64,000 bases of DNA, from positions 722,023 to 786,022 of the forward strand of contig WLID01000001.1 in the NCBI GenBank assembly GCA_009702325.1. The letters run 5' to 3'. This stretch comes from Actinomycetota bacterium. GTDB taxonomy: Bacteria; Actinomycetota; Thermoleophilia; Gaiellales; Gaiellaceae. The translations under genes were made by a program, and so were the position numbers. The notes beneath the pieces were generated by a model. The model did no database searches. It saw only the letters and a list, made by a program, of their open reading frames with translations, and was not told the origin of the DNA. Shown in pieces: positions 36,066 through 44,648 of the stretch; position 1 is the stretch's first letter; every line of letters begins with the position of its first letter.

Positions 36066-37004
36066 ATGGCCCAGGCGCCCGTCTTGCCCGGCGGTTTCGA
36101 ACTGCCAATGAAGCAGCGTCTACCGCGGGTTGGCGCGATCGACCAGGTTGGGGTCGAGCAGCGCGCGGCCGAACTCGCCAAGCGAAGCATCAAGAAGCAG
36201 GCGAAGGTGTGGGCACTCGAACTTGCGCTGCGCTGCTGTGACCTGACGACGCTCGAAGGTCAGGACACCCCAGGCAAGGTCGCAGCGCTGTGTTCGAAGG
36301 CGATCCGACCTGACCCATCCGACCCGGCGATCCCATCGGTGGCGGCGATCTGCGTCTACCCGAACTTCGTTGGTGTGGCGAAGGAGCGACTGGCTGGGTC
36401 AGGCGTGAAAGTGGCGTCGGTTGCCACCGCGTTCCCTTCCGGGCAGAGCGCGCTTGAGGTGAAGCTGCGCGATGTCGAGACTGCCGTCGCACTCGGTGCT
36501 GACGAGATCGACATGGTGATCGACCGTGGTGCGTTCCTTGCCGGTCGGCACGCCCAGGTCTTCGACGAGATCGTGAAGGTGAAGGAGGCCTGCGGTGAGG
36601 CCCACCTCAAGGTGATCCTTGAAGTCGCCGAGCTCGGCACCTACGACAACGTGCGTCGCGCATCGCTGCTTGCGATCGCTGCCGGCGCCGATTTCATCAA
36701 GACCTCAACCGGCAAGCTGCCGGGCGCCGCGACGCTCCCGGTGCATCTCGTGATGATCGAGGCAATCCGCGATGTCTACGAAGAGACCGGCAAGCGCATC
36801 GGCATGAAGCCGGCGGGCGGCATTCGTACCGCGAAGAACGCGATCCAGTACCTCGTGCAGGTGCACGAAACGCTCGGGCCTGATTGGCTCACGCCTGACC
36901 TCTACCGCCTCGGTGCCTCCTCGCTCGTGAATGATCTGCTTATGCAGCTGCGCAAAGAGAAGACCGGTCGCTACCAATCGAAGGACTACTTCACCAATGA
37001 CTGA
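36066..37004 (+). CDS. deoC: deoxyribose-phosphate aldolase
   Basis: A 312-residue class I aldolase that splits 2-deoxyribose-5-phosphate into glyceraldehyde-3-phosphate and acetaldehyde. The Schiff-base lysine lies in GADFIKTSTGK, and the barrel motifs CVYPNFVGVA, VATAFPSGQS, EIDMVIDRGAFLAG and KVILEVAELG are present. It is about 50 residues longer than E. coli DeoC because of an N-terminal extension. It starts at ATG 36066 with a leaderless TACACT promoter. The acetaldehyde-producing reaction fits the downstream aldehyde dehydrogenases. Confidence 0.93.
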   Translation: MAQAPVLPGGFELPMKQRLPRVGAIDQVGVEQRAAELAKRSIKKQAKVWALELALRCCDLTTLEGQDTPGKVAALCSKAIRPDPSDPAIPSVAAICVYPNFVGVAKERLAGSGVKVASVATAFPSGQSALEVKLRDVETAVALGADEIDMVIDRGAFLAGRHAQVFDEIVKVKEACGEAHLKVILEVAELGTYDNVRRASLLAIAAGADFIKTSTGKLPGAATLPVHLVMIEAIRDVYEETGKRIGMKPAGGIRTAKNAIQYLVQVHETLGPDWLTPDLYRLGASSLVNDLLMQLRKEKTGRYQSKDYFTND

Positions 37005-37024
37005 CGCGCCATGACTGACGCGCC
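36997..37024 (+). repeat. 14-bp tandem direct repeat at the deoC/mini-protein junction
   Basis: atgactgacgcgcc occurs at 36997-37010 and again at 37011-37024. The first copy spans the deoC stop codon and the second supplies the start of the next ORF, as if a duplication created the new start. Confidence 0.7.
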
Positions 37025-37235
37025 TGGACGTCCACAGGCTTCAGTCGGCGAAGCCGACCTACGCCTGCGGACTAGCACCGCTCGCGGCGCGATCCTGCGC
37101 TCGCTCGACCCGGCCGTACCACCGGTACTGTCCGGGCTTCGCTCGCTTGCCTCGCTGGCGAGCGGCACTCCAGGCACGCCAGGTGCCCAAGGCACCCAAG
37201 GCACCCCAGGGCACCCCGGCGGAGGTGCCGCATGA
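37011..37235 (+). CDS. small collagen-like protein
   Basis: A 74-residue ORF that starts in the second copy of a 14-bp tandem repeat. The first 45 residues are mixed (ADLRLRTSTARGAILRSLD), and the C-terminus is Gly-X-Y-like (GTPGTPGAQGTQGTPGHPGG). It overlaps the aldehyde dehydrogenase by ATGA and follows deoC by 6 bases, so it is translated in the operon. It could be a true small protein or a translational coupling device. The function is unknown. Confidence 0.5.
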   Translation: MTDAPGRPQASVGEADLRLRTSTARGAILRSLDPAVPPVLSGLRSLASLASGTPGTPGAQGTQGTPGHPGGGAA

Positions 37236-38701
37236 GTGACGTGGAGAAGCGGAGTGCACCGGTGCCGGCGGACTGGACGTACGCGCCCGCCCCGGAGTCG
37301 CGTGACGTCGTGACGATCCGCGAGAGCTACGACCTGTTCATCGGTGGCGAGTGGGTTGCGCCGCGCTCAGGCGAACGCTTCGCAACAACCTCACCGGCGA
37401 CCGAGGAGCACCTGGCCGAGATCGCTCAGGCGGGCCCCGACGATGTCGCAGACGCCGTTGCGGCTGCGCGCCAGGCGTTTGGCCCGTGGGCTGCGCTGCC
37501 CGGCAGCGAGCGCGCGAAGTACCTCTTCCGCATCGCACGGATCCTCCAGGAGCGGGCCCGTGAGTTCGCCGTGCTGGAGTCGATCGATGGAGGCAAGCCG
37601 ATCAAGGAGTCGCGCGACGTCGACATTCCGCTCGCTGCGGCGCACTTCTTCTACTACGCCGGTTGGGCCGACAAGCTCGAGTACGCCTTCCCGAACCGCA
37701 CTCCGCGTCCGCTTGGTGTGGCGGGGCAGATCATTCCGTGGAACTTCCCAATGCTCATGCTCGCCTGGAAGATCGCACCGGCACTGGCGACGGGAAACAC
37801 CGTTGTCCTGAAGCCTGCCGAGACGACCTCGCTCACGGCACTCCTCTTCTGCGATGTGCTCCGTCAGGCGGAGCTGCCGCCGGGCGTCGTCAACATCGTC
37901 ACGGGTGACGGACGCACGGGCGCGGCAATCGTCGACGCTGAGGTCAACAAGATTGCGTTCACCGGCTCAACCGAGGTCGGCAAGGCCATCCAACGACGCC
38001 TCGCGGGCACCGGCAAACGGCTCACGTTGGAGCTCGGCGGCAAGGCGGCGAACATCATCTTCGACGATGCAGCGCTCGATCAAGCGGTCGAGGGCATCGT
38101 CAACGGCATCTACTTCAACCAGGGGCACGTCTGTTGCGCCGGGTCACGCCTCTTCGTGCAGGAGTCGATCTACGAGGCCACGATCGACAAGCTCAAGAGG
38201 CGCATGGCGACGCTCCGTGTGGGCGACCCGCTCGATAAGAACACCGATGTTGGCGCGATCAACTCGCGGATGCAGCTTGAGAAGATCGCCGAGCTCGTCC
38301 AGTCCGGGCGCGACGAAGGCGCCGAGATCTATCAGCCGCCATGCGTGCTGCCCGAGAAGGGGTACTGGTTCGCGCCGACCGTGTTCACGAACGTCGCGCA
38401 GAGCTACCGCATCGCGCAGGAGGAGATCTTTGGGCCTGTGCTCTCGGTGCTCACGTTCCGCACACCCGACGAGGCGGTCGAGAAGGCCAACAACACGCCG
38501 TACGGCCTCTCCGCGGGCGTGTGGACGGAGAAGGGATCGCGGATCCTCTGGATGGCCGAGCGGCTGCGAGCAGGGATCGTGTGGGCGAACACCTACAACC
38601 GGTTCGACCCGGCGAGCCCGTTCGGTGGCTACAAGGAGTCCGGTTTCGGTCGCGAGGGCGGCCTGCACGGTCTCCAGGCATACGTCGACCTGTCCGCCTG
38701 A
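37232..38701 (+). CDS. aldehyde dehydrogenase
   Basis: A 489-residue NAD(P)-dependent aldehyde dehydrogenase. The NAD-binding PWNFPMLMLAWKIAPALATG, FTGSTEVGK and the general base Glu in LELGGKAANI are present. The catalytic cysteine is in YFNQGHVCCAGSRLFVQ, and the end includes ESGFGREGGLHGLQAYVDL. In a deoC operon it probably oxidises acetaldehyde to acetate, or another aldehyde from deoxyribose. It overlaps the mini-protein and the GNAT gene (TGATG). Confidence 0.93.
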   Translation: MSDVEKRSAPVPADWTYAPAPESRDVVTIRESYDLFIGGEWVAPRSGERFATTSPATEEHLAEIAQAGPDDVADAVAAARQAFGPWAALPGSERAKYLFRIARILQERAREFAVLESIDGGKPIKESRDVDIPLAAAHFFYYAGWADKLEYAFPNRTPRPLGVAGQIIPWNFPMLMLAWKIAPALATGNTVVLKPAETTSLTALLFCDVLRQAELPPGVVNIVTGDGRTGAAIVDAEVNKIAFTGSTEVGKAIQRRLAGTGKRLTLELGGKAANIIFDDAALDQAVEGIVNGIYFNQGHVCCAGSRLFVQESIYEATIDKLKRRMATLRVGDPLDKNTDVGAINSRMQLEKIAELVQSGRDEGAEIYQPPCVLPEKGYWFAPTVFTNVAQSYRIAQEEIFGPVLSVLTFRTPDEAVEKANNTPYGLSAGVWTEKGSRILWMAERLRAGIVWANTYNRFDPASPFGGYKESGFGREGGLHGLQAYVDLSA

Positions 38702-39204
38702 TGGCGTTCGAGATCCGGCTCGCGACAGCCGACGACGAAGCGGGCCTTGCCGAGCTTGATCTCGCGACCTGGTCGTCGCTTTCAAGCCCTGCCCCCAAGC
38801 CGTCGCCTGATGCCGGTTGGACGTTCTTCGACGAACGCACGAAGCCTGAGCAGATTCACGTTGCCGTGTCCGACCAGAAGATCGTCGGTTACGTGAAGTT
38901 GAGCCGCGAGATCGACCTGCCATCGACCCAGCACGTGCGCTCGATCCACGGGCTCGCCGTGTACGCGCACTTCCGTGGCTTTGGGATCGCGAAGGCGCTG
39001 ATGCGGGTGGCGGAGGCGCAGGCACGAGCCGAGGGTGCGACCAAGTTGACGTTACGGGTGCTCGGCCACAACGAGCCTGCGCGGGGGCTCTACGAGTCGC
39101 TTGGATACGAAACGGAGGGCGTCCTCCGCGACCTGTTCAAGCTCGACGACTCCTACATCGACGACATCGTCATGGCCCTCGACCTGACCGCGGCCGTATC
39201 CTGA
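38701..39204 (+). CDS. GNAT N-acetyltransferase
   Basis: A 167-residue acetyltransferase. The acetyl-CoA site is VRSIHGLAVYAHFRGFGIAKAL, with the later ARAEGATKLTLRVLGHNEPA and ARGLYESLGYETEGVLRDLF typical of the GNAT fold. The substrate is unknown. It sits between two aldehyde dehydrogenase genes in one operon (TGATG overlap upstream). It may acetylate an amine formed in the pathway or be a bystander. Confidence 0.85.
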   Translation: MAFEIRLATADDEAGLAELDLATWSSLSSPAPKPSPDAGWTFFDERTKPEQIHVAVSDQKIVGYVKLSREIDLPSTQHVRSIHGLAVYAHFRGFGIAKALMRVAEAQARAEGATKLTLRVLGHNEPARGLYESLGYETEGVLRDLFKLDDSYIDDIVMALDLTAAVS

Positions 39205-39207
39205 CGC

Positions 39208-40008
39208 GTGATGAGCCGCCTGCCGATCAAGAAGACGTACAAGCTCTACATCGGAGGTGCGTTCCCGCGCTCCGAGTCGGGCCGCACCTACGAAGCTCAA
39301 GGGCAGAACGTGGCACAGGGATCACGCAAAGACGCGCGCGACGCCGTCGTTGCCGCGCGTGCCGCGCAACCAAAGTGGGCGGGAGCGACGGCCTACAACC
39401 GTGGCCAGGTGCTCTATCGCGTCGCCGAGATGATGGAGGCACGTGTCGACGAGCTCGCCGAGCTTGCGACCGGGCGCGACGAGGTCGAGAAGGCGATCGA
39501 TCGCGTCGTCTGGTACGCCGGGTTCGCCGACAAGCTGGCGCAGACACTCGGATCGTCGAACCCGGTGTCAGGCCCGTACTTCAACTTCACCGTCCCCGAA
39601 CCCACCGGGGTCGTGGCGATCGTCGCACCGGAGGAGCCGCCGCTGCTCGGGCTCGTTTCGCGCATTGCGCCCGCGATCGTGAGCGGCAACACGGTGGTTG
39701 CGATCGCATCGGAGCAGCAGCCGCTCGCCGCGATCGAGCTGGCCGAGGTGCTCGCAACGAGCGACGTTCCGGGCGGAGTGGTGAACATCCTTACCGGCTT
39801 CCGTGCCGAGATCGCCCCGTGGCTCGCTTCGCACATGGATGTCAACGCGATCGATGTGACCGGCGCCGACGGACTCCGGACGGAGCTGGAGGTCGCGGCG
39901 GCCGACAACGTGAAACGCGTCGTTGCTGGTGCGGTCGACGGTCAGAGCCTGTACGAAATCTCAGCGTTCCTTGAGCTGAAGACCGTCTGGCACCCGATCG
40001 GCGTCTGA
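39208..40008 (+). CDS. truncated aldehyde dehydrogenase-like protein, no catalytic domain
   Basis: A 266-residue protein that matches only the N-terminal NAD-binding part of aldehyde dehydrogenases (YKLYIGGAFPRSESGRTYEA, then AAQPKWAGATAYNRGQVLYR and VAIVAPEEPPLLGLVSRIAP). It contains no cysteine at all and stops before the catalytic domain, with no trace of it downstream. It ends FLELKTVWHPIGV and joins the next gene by TGATG, so it is not a simple frameshift. It may be a structural partner of the active enzyme at 37232. GTG 39208 or ATG 39211 is the start. Confidence 0.75.
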   Translation: MMSRLPIKKTYKLYIGGAFPRSESGRTYEAQGQNVAQGSRKDARDAVVAARAAQPKWAGATAYNRGQVLYRVAEMMEARVDELAELATGRDEVEKAIDRVVWYAGFADKLAQTLGSSNPVSGPYFNFTVPEPTGVVAIVAPEEPPLLGLVSRIAPAIVSGNTVVAIASEQQPLAAIELAEVLATSDVPGGVVNILTGFRAEIAPWLASHMDVNAIDVTGADGLRTELEVAAADNVKRVVAGAVDGQSLYEISAFLELKTVWHPIGV

Positions 40009-40847
40009 TGCGCGTCGAGATCCTCGGGTCTGGCGGGGCCGTCACGATCCCGCGACCCGGATGTTCGTGCGCAGTCTGCATCGAGGCGCGCGAGAAAGGT
40101 GTCCCGTACTCCCGCAGCGGGCCAAGCGTCTTCATCCACGGCCCCGACATCCTGATCGACACCCCCGAGGAGTCGAAGGACCAGATCAACCGAGCCGGGA
40201 TCATGGACATCAACGCGGGGCTCTACTCGCATTGGCATCCCGACCACACGGCAGGCAGGCGCATGTGGGAGACACGCAACTTCGAGTTTCGGTCCTGGCC
40301 GAAACGGGCGATCACAACACCCATCTACGTGCCCGAATCTGCGTGGGCCGACTTCGAGAAGTGGTACGGGATCGCCGACCAGTTCCGGTGGCTCGAAGGG
40401 CAAGGATCGGTTGAGATCCACCGGATGGTGGACCACGTCCCCATAACCATCTCCGGGGCGACCGTCACGCCAATCGCACTCGTCCACGAGAACGCCCACG
40501 CGTTCCTAATCGAGTTCGAAGCGAAGCGGGTGCTCATCGCAATGGACGAAACGCACTACTGGGAGCCCGGCGACCTCGGCCCACTCGACCTCGCCGTACT
40601 GCCGCTCGGCGTGTTCCCCTTCCACCCGTGGACAGGCGAGCGAAAGATGCCGGAAGAGTTCACAAAAGGGCCCGCACGTAAGACGCGCTACGAGCAAACA
40701 CTCGTCCACATCGAGCAGCTACAAGCCCGCCAAACGGTGCTGATCCACATCGAAGAGATGGAAGGTTTGAACCACGACGAGCTCGTCCGGCTCGGCGAAC
40801 GAGACGGCTGGACAATCGGCTTCGACGGTCAAACAGTCGAGGTGTAG
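40008..40847 (+). CDS. metallo-beta-lactamase fold hydrolase, PhnP-like
   Basis: A 279-residue MBL protein. The metal site is GLYSHWHPDHTAGRRM (HxHxDH), with later MDETHYWEPG and HIEEMEGLNHDE supplying further ligands. A CSCAVCIEAREKG motif near residue 20 resembles the cysteine zinc site of PhnP, a phosphodiesterase of phosphonate metabolism. The substrate here is unknown. It starts in a TGATG overlap with the truncated dehydrogenase, last in the deoC operon. Confidence 0.85.
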   Translation: MRVEILGSGGAVTIPRPGCSCAVCIEAREKGVPYSRSGPSVFIHGPDILIDTPEESKDQINRAGIMDINAGLYSHWHPDHTAGRRMWETRNFEFRSWPKRAITTPIYVPESAWADFEKWYGIADQFRWLEGQGSVEIHRMVDHVPITISGATVTPIALVHENAHAFLIEFEAKRVLIAMDETHYWEPGDLGPLDLAVLPLGVFPFHPWTGERKMPEEFTKGPARKTRYEQTLVHIEQLQARQTVLIHIEEMEGLNHDELVRLGERDGWTIGFDGQTVEV

Positions 40848-40887
40848 CGCTTCACGTCCCCAGGGATGTCTACGCTTCACGCAACAC

Positions 40888-41442
40888 GTGGCAGGTACTC
40901 AACGTCTGAGCCAGCGCATCTCCGAAGACGGGATCGCGCTCATTGTCCGAGTCGCTGATGCAGCGGCCGCCGGCACCGCCGAAGAGGAGGGTGCAAAGGC
41001 GGTCGCCGTTGACACCGACATTCCGGGCATTCGCGAAGCAACCTCGCTCCCCGTGGTGTGGACCGGAGGCACCGACGACGTACCCGTCGAGGTCGATGCC
41101 GTGCTCGTACACATGCACGACCGACCCGAAGAGTTCGCCCCACCAGCAGGCCTCGAACTCGTCGTCTGCGTGCACGACGAAGACGATCTCGAAGAAGCGC
41201 TCGAACAGATGGACCCCGATCTCCTCGTGCTCGCACCAAAAGACGCCGACGACGGCCCCCACGACGGTGCGCTCGAACTGCTCCCCGACGTGCCCGCAGG
41301 AAAACTCGTGATCGCCGACAGCGACCCCGCAACCCGCGACGAAATCGTCGCACTCGAACGAGCCGGCTTCGACGCCGTCATCGTCGCTGCGGGATCAATC
41401 ACCGAGTTAATCGGCGATCACGTTCCAGACGATCCCGTCTGA
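40888..41442 (+). CDS. TIM-barrel-like protein, degenerate TrpC resemblance
   Basis: A 184-residue acidic protein with alternating strands and helices (VAVDTDIPGIREATSLPVVW, VDAVLVHMHDRPEEFA, LELVVCVHDEDDLEEALEQ, LVIADSDPATRDEIVALERA, FDAVIVAAGS). The order recalls indole-3-glycerol phosphate synthase, but the phosphate and catalytic Lys/Glu residues are not evident and the protein is about 80 residues shorter. I infer a non-TrpC barrel relative. TACGCT at 40871 may drive it, 11 bases before GTG 40888. Confidence 0.45.
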   Translation: MAGTQRLSQRISEDGIALIVRVADAAAAGTAEEEGAKAVAVDTDIPGIREATSLPVVWTGGTDDVPVEVDAVLVHMHDRPEEFAPPAGLELVVCVHDEDDLEEALEQMDPDLLVLAPKDADDGPHDGALELLPDVPAGKLVIADSDPATRDEIVALERAGFDAVIVAAGSITELIGDHVPDDPV

Positions 41443-41499
41443 CGTTGACGGGCCCGCGTCGCGTTCAGCGGCGTCCTCGGTCGGGTCAATAAATCCGTC

Positions 41500-41538
41500 C
41501 TCGACCCTCGACCCTCGACCCTCGACCCTCGACCCTCG
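41500..41538. repeat. five tandem copies of a 7-bp repeat
   Basis: (ctcgacc) repeated five times and then ctcg, between the barrel-like gene and a lipoprotein gene. Perfect copies. A low-complexity expansion of the kind common in GC-rich genomes. Confidence 0.9.
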
Positions 41539-41577
41539 TTCAGGGTTTTTTCGGTACCGGCGCGGGGGCCGGGCGTC

Positions 41578-41583
41578 TACCAT
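41578..41583 (+). promoter_or_regulatory. -10 box of leaderless lipoprotein gene
   Basis: TACCAT, 7 bases before GTG 41591. It overlaps the alternative ATG at 41582, making that start unlikely. Confidence 0.45.
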
Positions 41584-41590
41584 GCGCGGG

Positions 41591-42226
41591 GTGAGGATTC
41601 GGCTGCTCACGGCGCTAATTGTGTGCGCCGCGTTGCTCGTTGTGGCTGGCTGTGGGTCATCGTCGAAAACATCGGCACCCGCGGTGACGACTGCGGCTGC
41701 GCCTGCAGCACCCCATTGCGCATATCGCCCGGGCTGGCAGAAGCTCGCGAACCGCATCAAGGCCGCCGTGTACTGCCCCGGCTGGCTCCCCGATCCGCTC
41801 ACCGCACAGCTTGGTGGCCGCTGGAACAACATCAACTCGGTGTCGGCCGACCGCAGCTACCTGATGAGCTTCGTGTGGCAGGAGACGGGGATGGGTGTCG
41901 GCGGCGGCGAACTGCACGTCAACCTGCGCGGCTACCCCGGCGTCACCACGATTCCGAGCTGCACCCGCGGTGGTGGCGACCACACCCCGATCCCATGCTT
42001 CGACGAGCCAAACGGGACGATGAACGCGAACGGCATCAAAGCGACCGTCTACACGGTCAACCAGGATGCCGACGCCTGGCACATCCTGTTGCTTTGGCAC
42101 GCGAACGGCGGGCTCTACACCCTCTCGGAGCACCTCGCGCCGCCACTCACGTTCAACAAGCTGCTCACCTACCTGCGCCACGAGCTCACGCAGCTCGTCC
42201 TGATCCAGCCGAACCTCAAGACGTGA
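41591..42226 (+). CDS. lipoprotein, unknown function
   Basis: A 211-residue exported lipoprotein. The signal peptide ends VVAGC (lipobox) and is followed by an Ala/Thr linker and a compact domain with cysteines (AYRPGWQKLANRIKAAVYCP, and later IPSCTRGG, PCFDEPNG). The C-terminus is helical (LRHELTQLVLIQPNL). No family is recognised. The neighbouring Tat-exported DyP-like protein overlaps it (GTGA), so they are co-translated and may work together outside the cell. Confidence 0.75.
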   Translation: MRIRLLTALIVCAALLVVAGCGSSSKTSAPAVTTAAAPAAPHCAYRPGWQKLANRIKAAVYCPGWLPDPLTAQLGGRWNNINSVSADRSYLMSFVWQETGMGVGGGELHVNLRGYPGVTTIPSCTRGGGDHTPIPCFDEPNGTMNANGIKATVYTVNQDADAWHILLLWHANGGLYTLSEHLAPPLTFNKLLTYLRHELTQLVLIQPNLKT

Positions 42227-43602
42227 GCCCAACTCGTCGGCAAGTCATCGCGGGCGCTGCCGCAGGGGTCTTGGGCGCCGCGGGCGTGTACGAACTCGTC
42301 GATCAGCTCGGTGGGTCGTCGCCGAAGCGGGCCGCAAGCGGGTCGCTTCCGCCGGAGCAGCATCTCCTCGACGGTGTGAACGTGATCACACAGGAAGGCG
42401 TTGAGGTGATCGTGCCGCCGCGCCATCACGCGGTCGTGACAGCGAAGGTCGCTGTCGACGCAGTCGATCTCAAGACTGCAAAGGTCGACTTCGAGGCGCT
42501 GCTCGCTGGGCTTGAGCGCGACTACGTGGCAACCCCCACCGGGCTCGGTGTGGCGGTGGCCTGGAGCCTTCCGTACTTCGAGACCTACACACCCGCAGCA
42601 TGGGCGACACATGCGCCTCACGACCGCCGGGCCAACAAGGCCGCGCTGCTCGCCACCCGCTCGTTCCCGAGCGATCCCGAGTCACTCGTCCTCGAACAGA
42701 ACGATCTCGCGATCCTCCTCCGAAGCGACGTCAAAGCCAACATCGACGATGCCATCGAGCGTCTCCGGCAGCACAAGACGATCTCGCTCACGACCATCCG
42801 GCGCGGCTTCGCGGGCGGCGGGTTTGAGGGCGGAACGTCACTGCCGAAGCAGATTGCGACCGCGGCCAACATCCCCGGTGCCGATCTGATTCCCGAGACC
42901 GCCGAGCTCTTCCTCGGATTCACTTCGACGCAGAAGGCGGCGTTCGGCCCCGGCAAGATCGCGAACTTCGAGACGCTTGGGTTGGTCGATCTCCGTGGGA
43001 AGGACTACTTCGCGAACGGGACGGCGATGCACCTGTCGCACATTCACGAAGACCTCGAGGCGTGGTACGTGAACTTCACGTTCGAGGAGCGTGTCGCGAC
43101 CGCGTTCTACCCGGGCATCAAGGACGTGCGCCAAGGGCAGCAGGTGGTGCCGATGGGGCCCGAACAGGTGCAGACGGCTGATGCCGTGCACGCGGTCTAC
43201 AAGAGTTCGGGGCGAATCGGCCACAGCGGGCCGTTGCAGACCGCGTCGCGCCTTCCCGTTGCGTTGATTGCCACCGATGGGACGCACTACCCGAAGGGCA
43301 CCGCGATCCCGATCCGCGCCGACTTCAACACGATCGACAACCCCTTCAACTGGTCTGCCGATCCAACCCAGATCGCAGAGGTTCCCGCTGCAGGTGTGCA
43401 CTTCCTCGTGTTCAACCCGTCGACCGACGACTTCCACCGCAATCGACTCGCCATGGATGGAGTGCTCGCTGACGGCTCGAAGATCGAGCTGGCGCCACGC
43501 GACCGCACTCAAGGCTTCAACTCGATCCTGCGCACCACGCATCGTCAGAACTTCCTGATACCGCCGCGGCGTAACCGCAGCTTCCCGCTCGCCGAGGTTT
43601 AA
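42223..43602 (+). CDS. Tat-exported DyP-peroxidase-like protein
   Basis: A 459-residue protein with a twin-arginine signal (SPTRRQVIAGAAAGVLGAAG) at the N-terminus. The rest resembles the DyP-type peroxidase superfamily (TLGLVDLRGKDYFANGTAMH, later FLVFNPSTDDFHRNRLA, and the C-terminal PPRRNRSFPL). I cannot confirm the GxxDG heme motif or the proximal histidine, so activity is uncertain; a non-heme family relative is possible. It starts at GTG 42223, overlapping the lipoprotein. Confidence 0.65.
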   Translation: MSPTRRQVIAGAAAGVLGAAGVYELVDQLGGSSPKRAASGSLPPEQHLLDGVNVITQEGVEVIVPPRHHAVVTAKVAVDAVDLKTAKVDFEALLAGLERDYVATPTGLGVAVAWSLPYFETYTPAAWATHAPHDRRANKAALLATRSFPSDPESLVLEQNDLAILLRSDVKANIDDAIERLRQHKTISLTTIRRGFAGGGFEGGTSLPKQIATAANIPGADLIPETAELFLGFTSTQKAAFGPGKIANFETLGLVDLRGKDYFANGTAMHLSHIHEDLEAWYVNFTFEERVATAFYPGIKDVRQGQQVVPMGPEQVQTADAVHAVYKSSGRIGHSGPLQTASRLPVALIATDGTHYPKGTAIPIRADFNTIDNPFNWSADPTQIAEVPAAGVHFLVFNPSTDDFHRNRLAMDGVLADGSKIELAPRDRTQGFNSILRTTHRQNFLIPPRRNRSFPLAEV

Positions 43603-43605
43603 AGC

Positions 43606-44628
43606 TCAGCCGAAGAACGTGCCCGCGTCGTCGTAGAGCGCGCGGGGGACACCGCGAACTTCTGCGGTCGCCTCGTCGAGTGAGACGAGCTTGATGTCGT
43701 TGCCGCGCAGGGCGACCATCGTGCCGTAGTGGCCGTCGTGAATCGCATCGGCCGCGGCGATCCCGAAGCGTGTCGCGAGGATCCGGTCGGTTGCCGTGGG
43801 AGTACCGCCGCGCTGTAGGTAGCCAAGAACGTTCACGCGGGCCTCGAACCCGGTGCGGCGCTCAAGCTCCGACGCGATCGTGTACCCAACGCCGCCGAGG
43901 CGTGGGAAGCCGAACGCGTCGAGTGGAAGTTCGATGCTTGAGCCCGGTGGCGGTTCGATCCCTTCGGCAACGACGATCATCGAGTAGGTGTGGCCGTCGG
44001 CGTGCCTCCGCTCGATCTCACGTGAGATCCGGTCGAGGTCGTAGGGCACCTCGGGGATCAGAATCTCGTCGGCACCGCTCGCAAGGCCTGCGTAGAGCGC
44101 GATCCAACCCTTCGTGCGGCCCATCACTTCGACGACCATGATCCGGTCGTGCGACTCAGCCGTGGTTGAGAGCCGGTCAATGGCGTCCGTCGCGATCTGG
44201 ACGGCTGTGTCGAAGCCGAACGTGCGGTCGGTTGCAGCAATGTCGTTGTCGATCGTCTTCGGCACGCCAACGATCGGGAAATCACCTTCCACGCTCAGCT
44301 TGAGGGCAGAGCGGAGCGTCCCGTCGCCTCCAATCACAACGAGCGCGTTCAGTCGGTTCGTCTCAAGGGTCGAACGGACGCTCTCCCAGCCGTTCGCATG
44401 GGCGTACGGATCGCGGCGGGAGGTGCCGAGGATCGTGCCTCCGCGCTGCAAGATGCCTCGCACATCGTCGCGCCCAAGCTCCCGCGTCTTGTTCTCAAGG
44501 AGCCCATCCCAGCCGTGCAAGATCCCGACTGACTGGTGGCCGAGGCGTTCCGCCCGCGCAACGACACCGCGGATCACGGCGTTGAGACCAGGACAGTCAC
44601 CACCACCTGTGAGCACGCCAATCCGCAT
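43606..44628 (-). CDS. pfkA: 6-phosphofructokinase (ATP-type motif with PFK group III lysine)
   Basis: A 340-residue glycolytic kinase. GGGDCPGLNAVIRG begins the fold, GGDGTLRSA keeps the glycine that favours ATP (PPi enzymes have Asp), while PKTIDNDI carries lysine at the position that is Gly in E. coli. This Gly/Lys combination marks group III ATP-PFKs of actinobacteria. Substrate residues include MGRTKGWIAL and PEVPYDLDRI. TAGACT lies exactly 6 bases before ATG 44628 on the minus strand (plus bases 44635-44640). Its end converges on the DyP-like gene with 3 bases between them. Confidence 0.94.
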   Translation of the reverse strand: MRIGVLTGGGDCPGLNAVIRGVVARAERLGHQSVGILHGWDGLLENKTRELGRDDVRGILQRGGTILGTSRRDPYAHANGWESVRSTLETNRLNALVVIGGDGTLRSALKLSVEGDFPIVGVPKTIDNDIAATDRTFGFDTAVQIATDAIDRLSTTAESHDRIMVVEVMGRTKGWIALYAGLASGADEILIPEVPYDLDRISREIERRHADGHTYSMIVVAEGIEPPPGSSIELPLDAFGFPRLGGVGYTIASELERRTGFEARVNVLGYLQRGGTPTATDRILATRFGIAAADAIHDGHYGTMVALRGNDIKLVSLDEATAEVRGVPRALYDDAGTFFG

Positions 44629-44634
44629 GCTGGG

Positions 44635-44640
44635 AGTCTA
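44635..44640 (-). promoter_or_regulatory. -10 box of leaderless pfkA
   Basis: Minus-strand TAGACT, exactly 6 bases before ATG 44628. Confidence 0.5.
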
Positions 44641-44648
44641 GGGGTGAA

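Noticed and set aside
41500..41538. CRISPR array
   Set aside because: Repeat units are 7 bases with no spacers.
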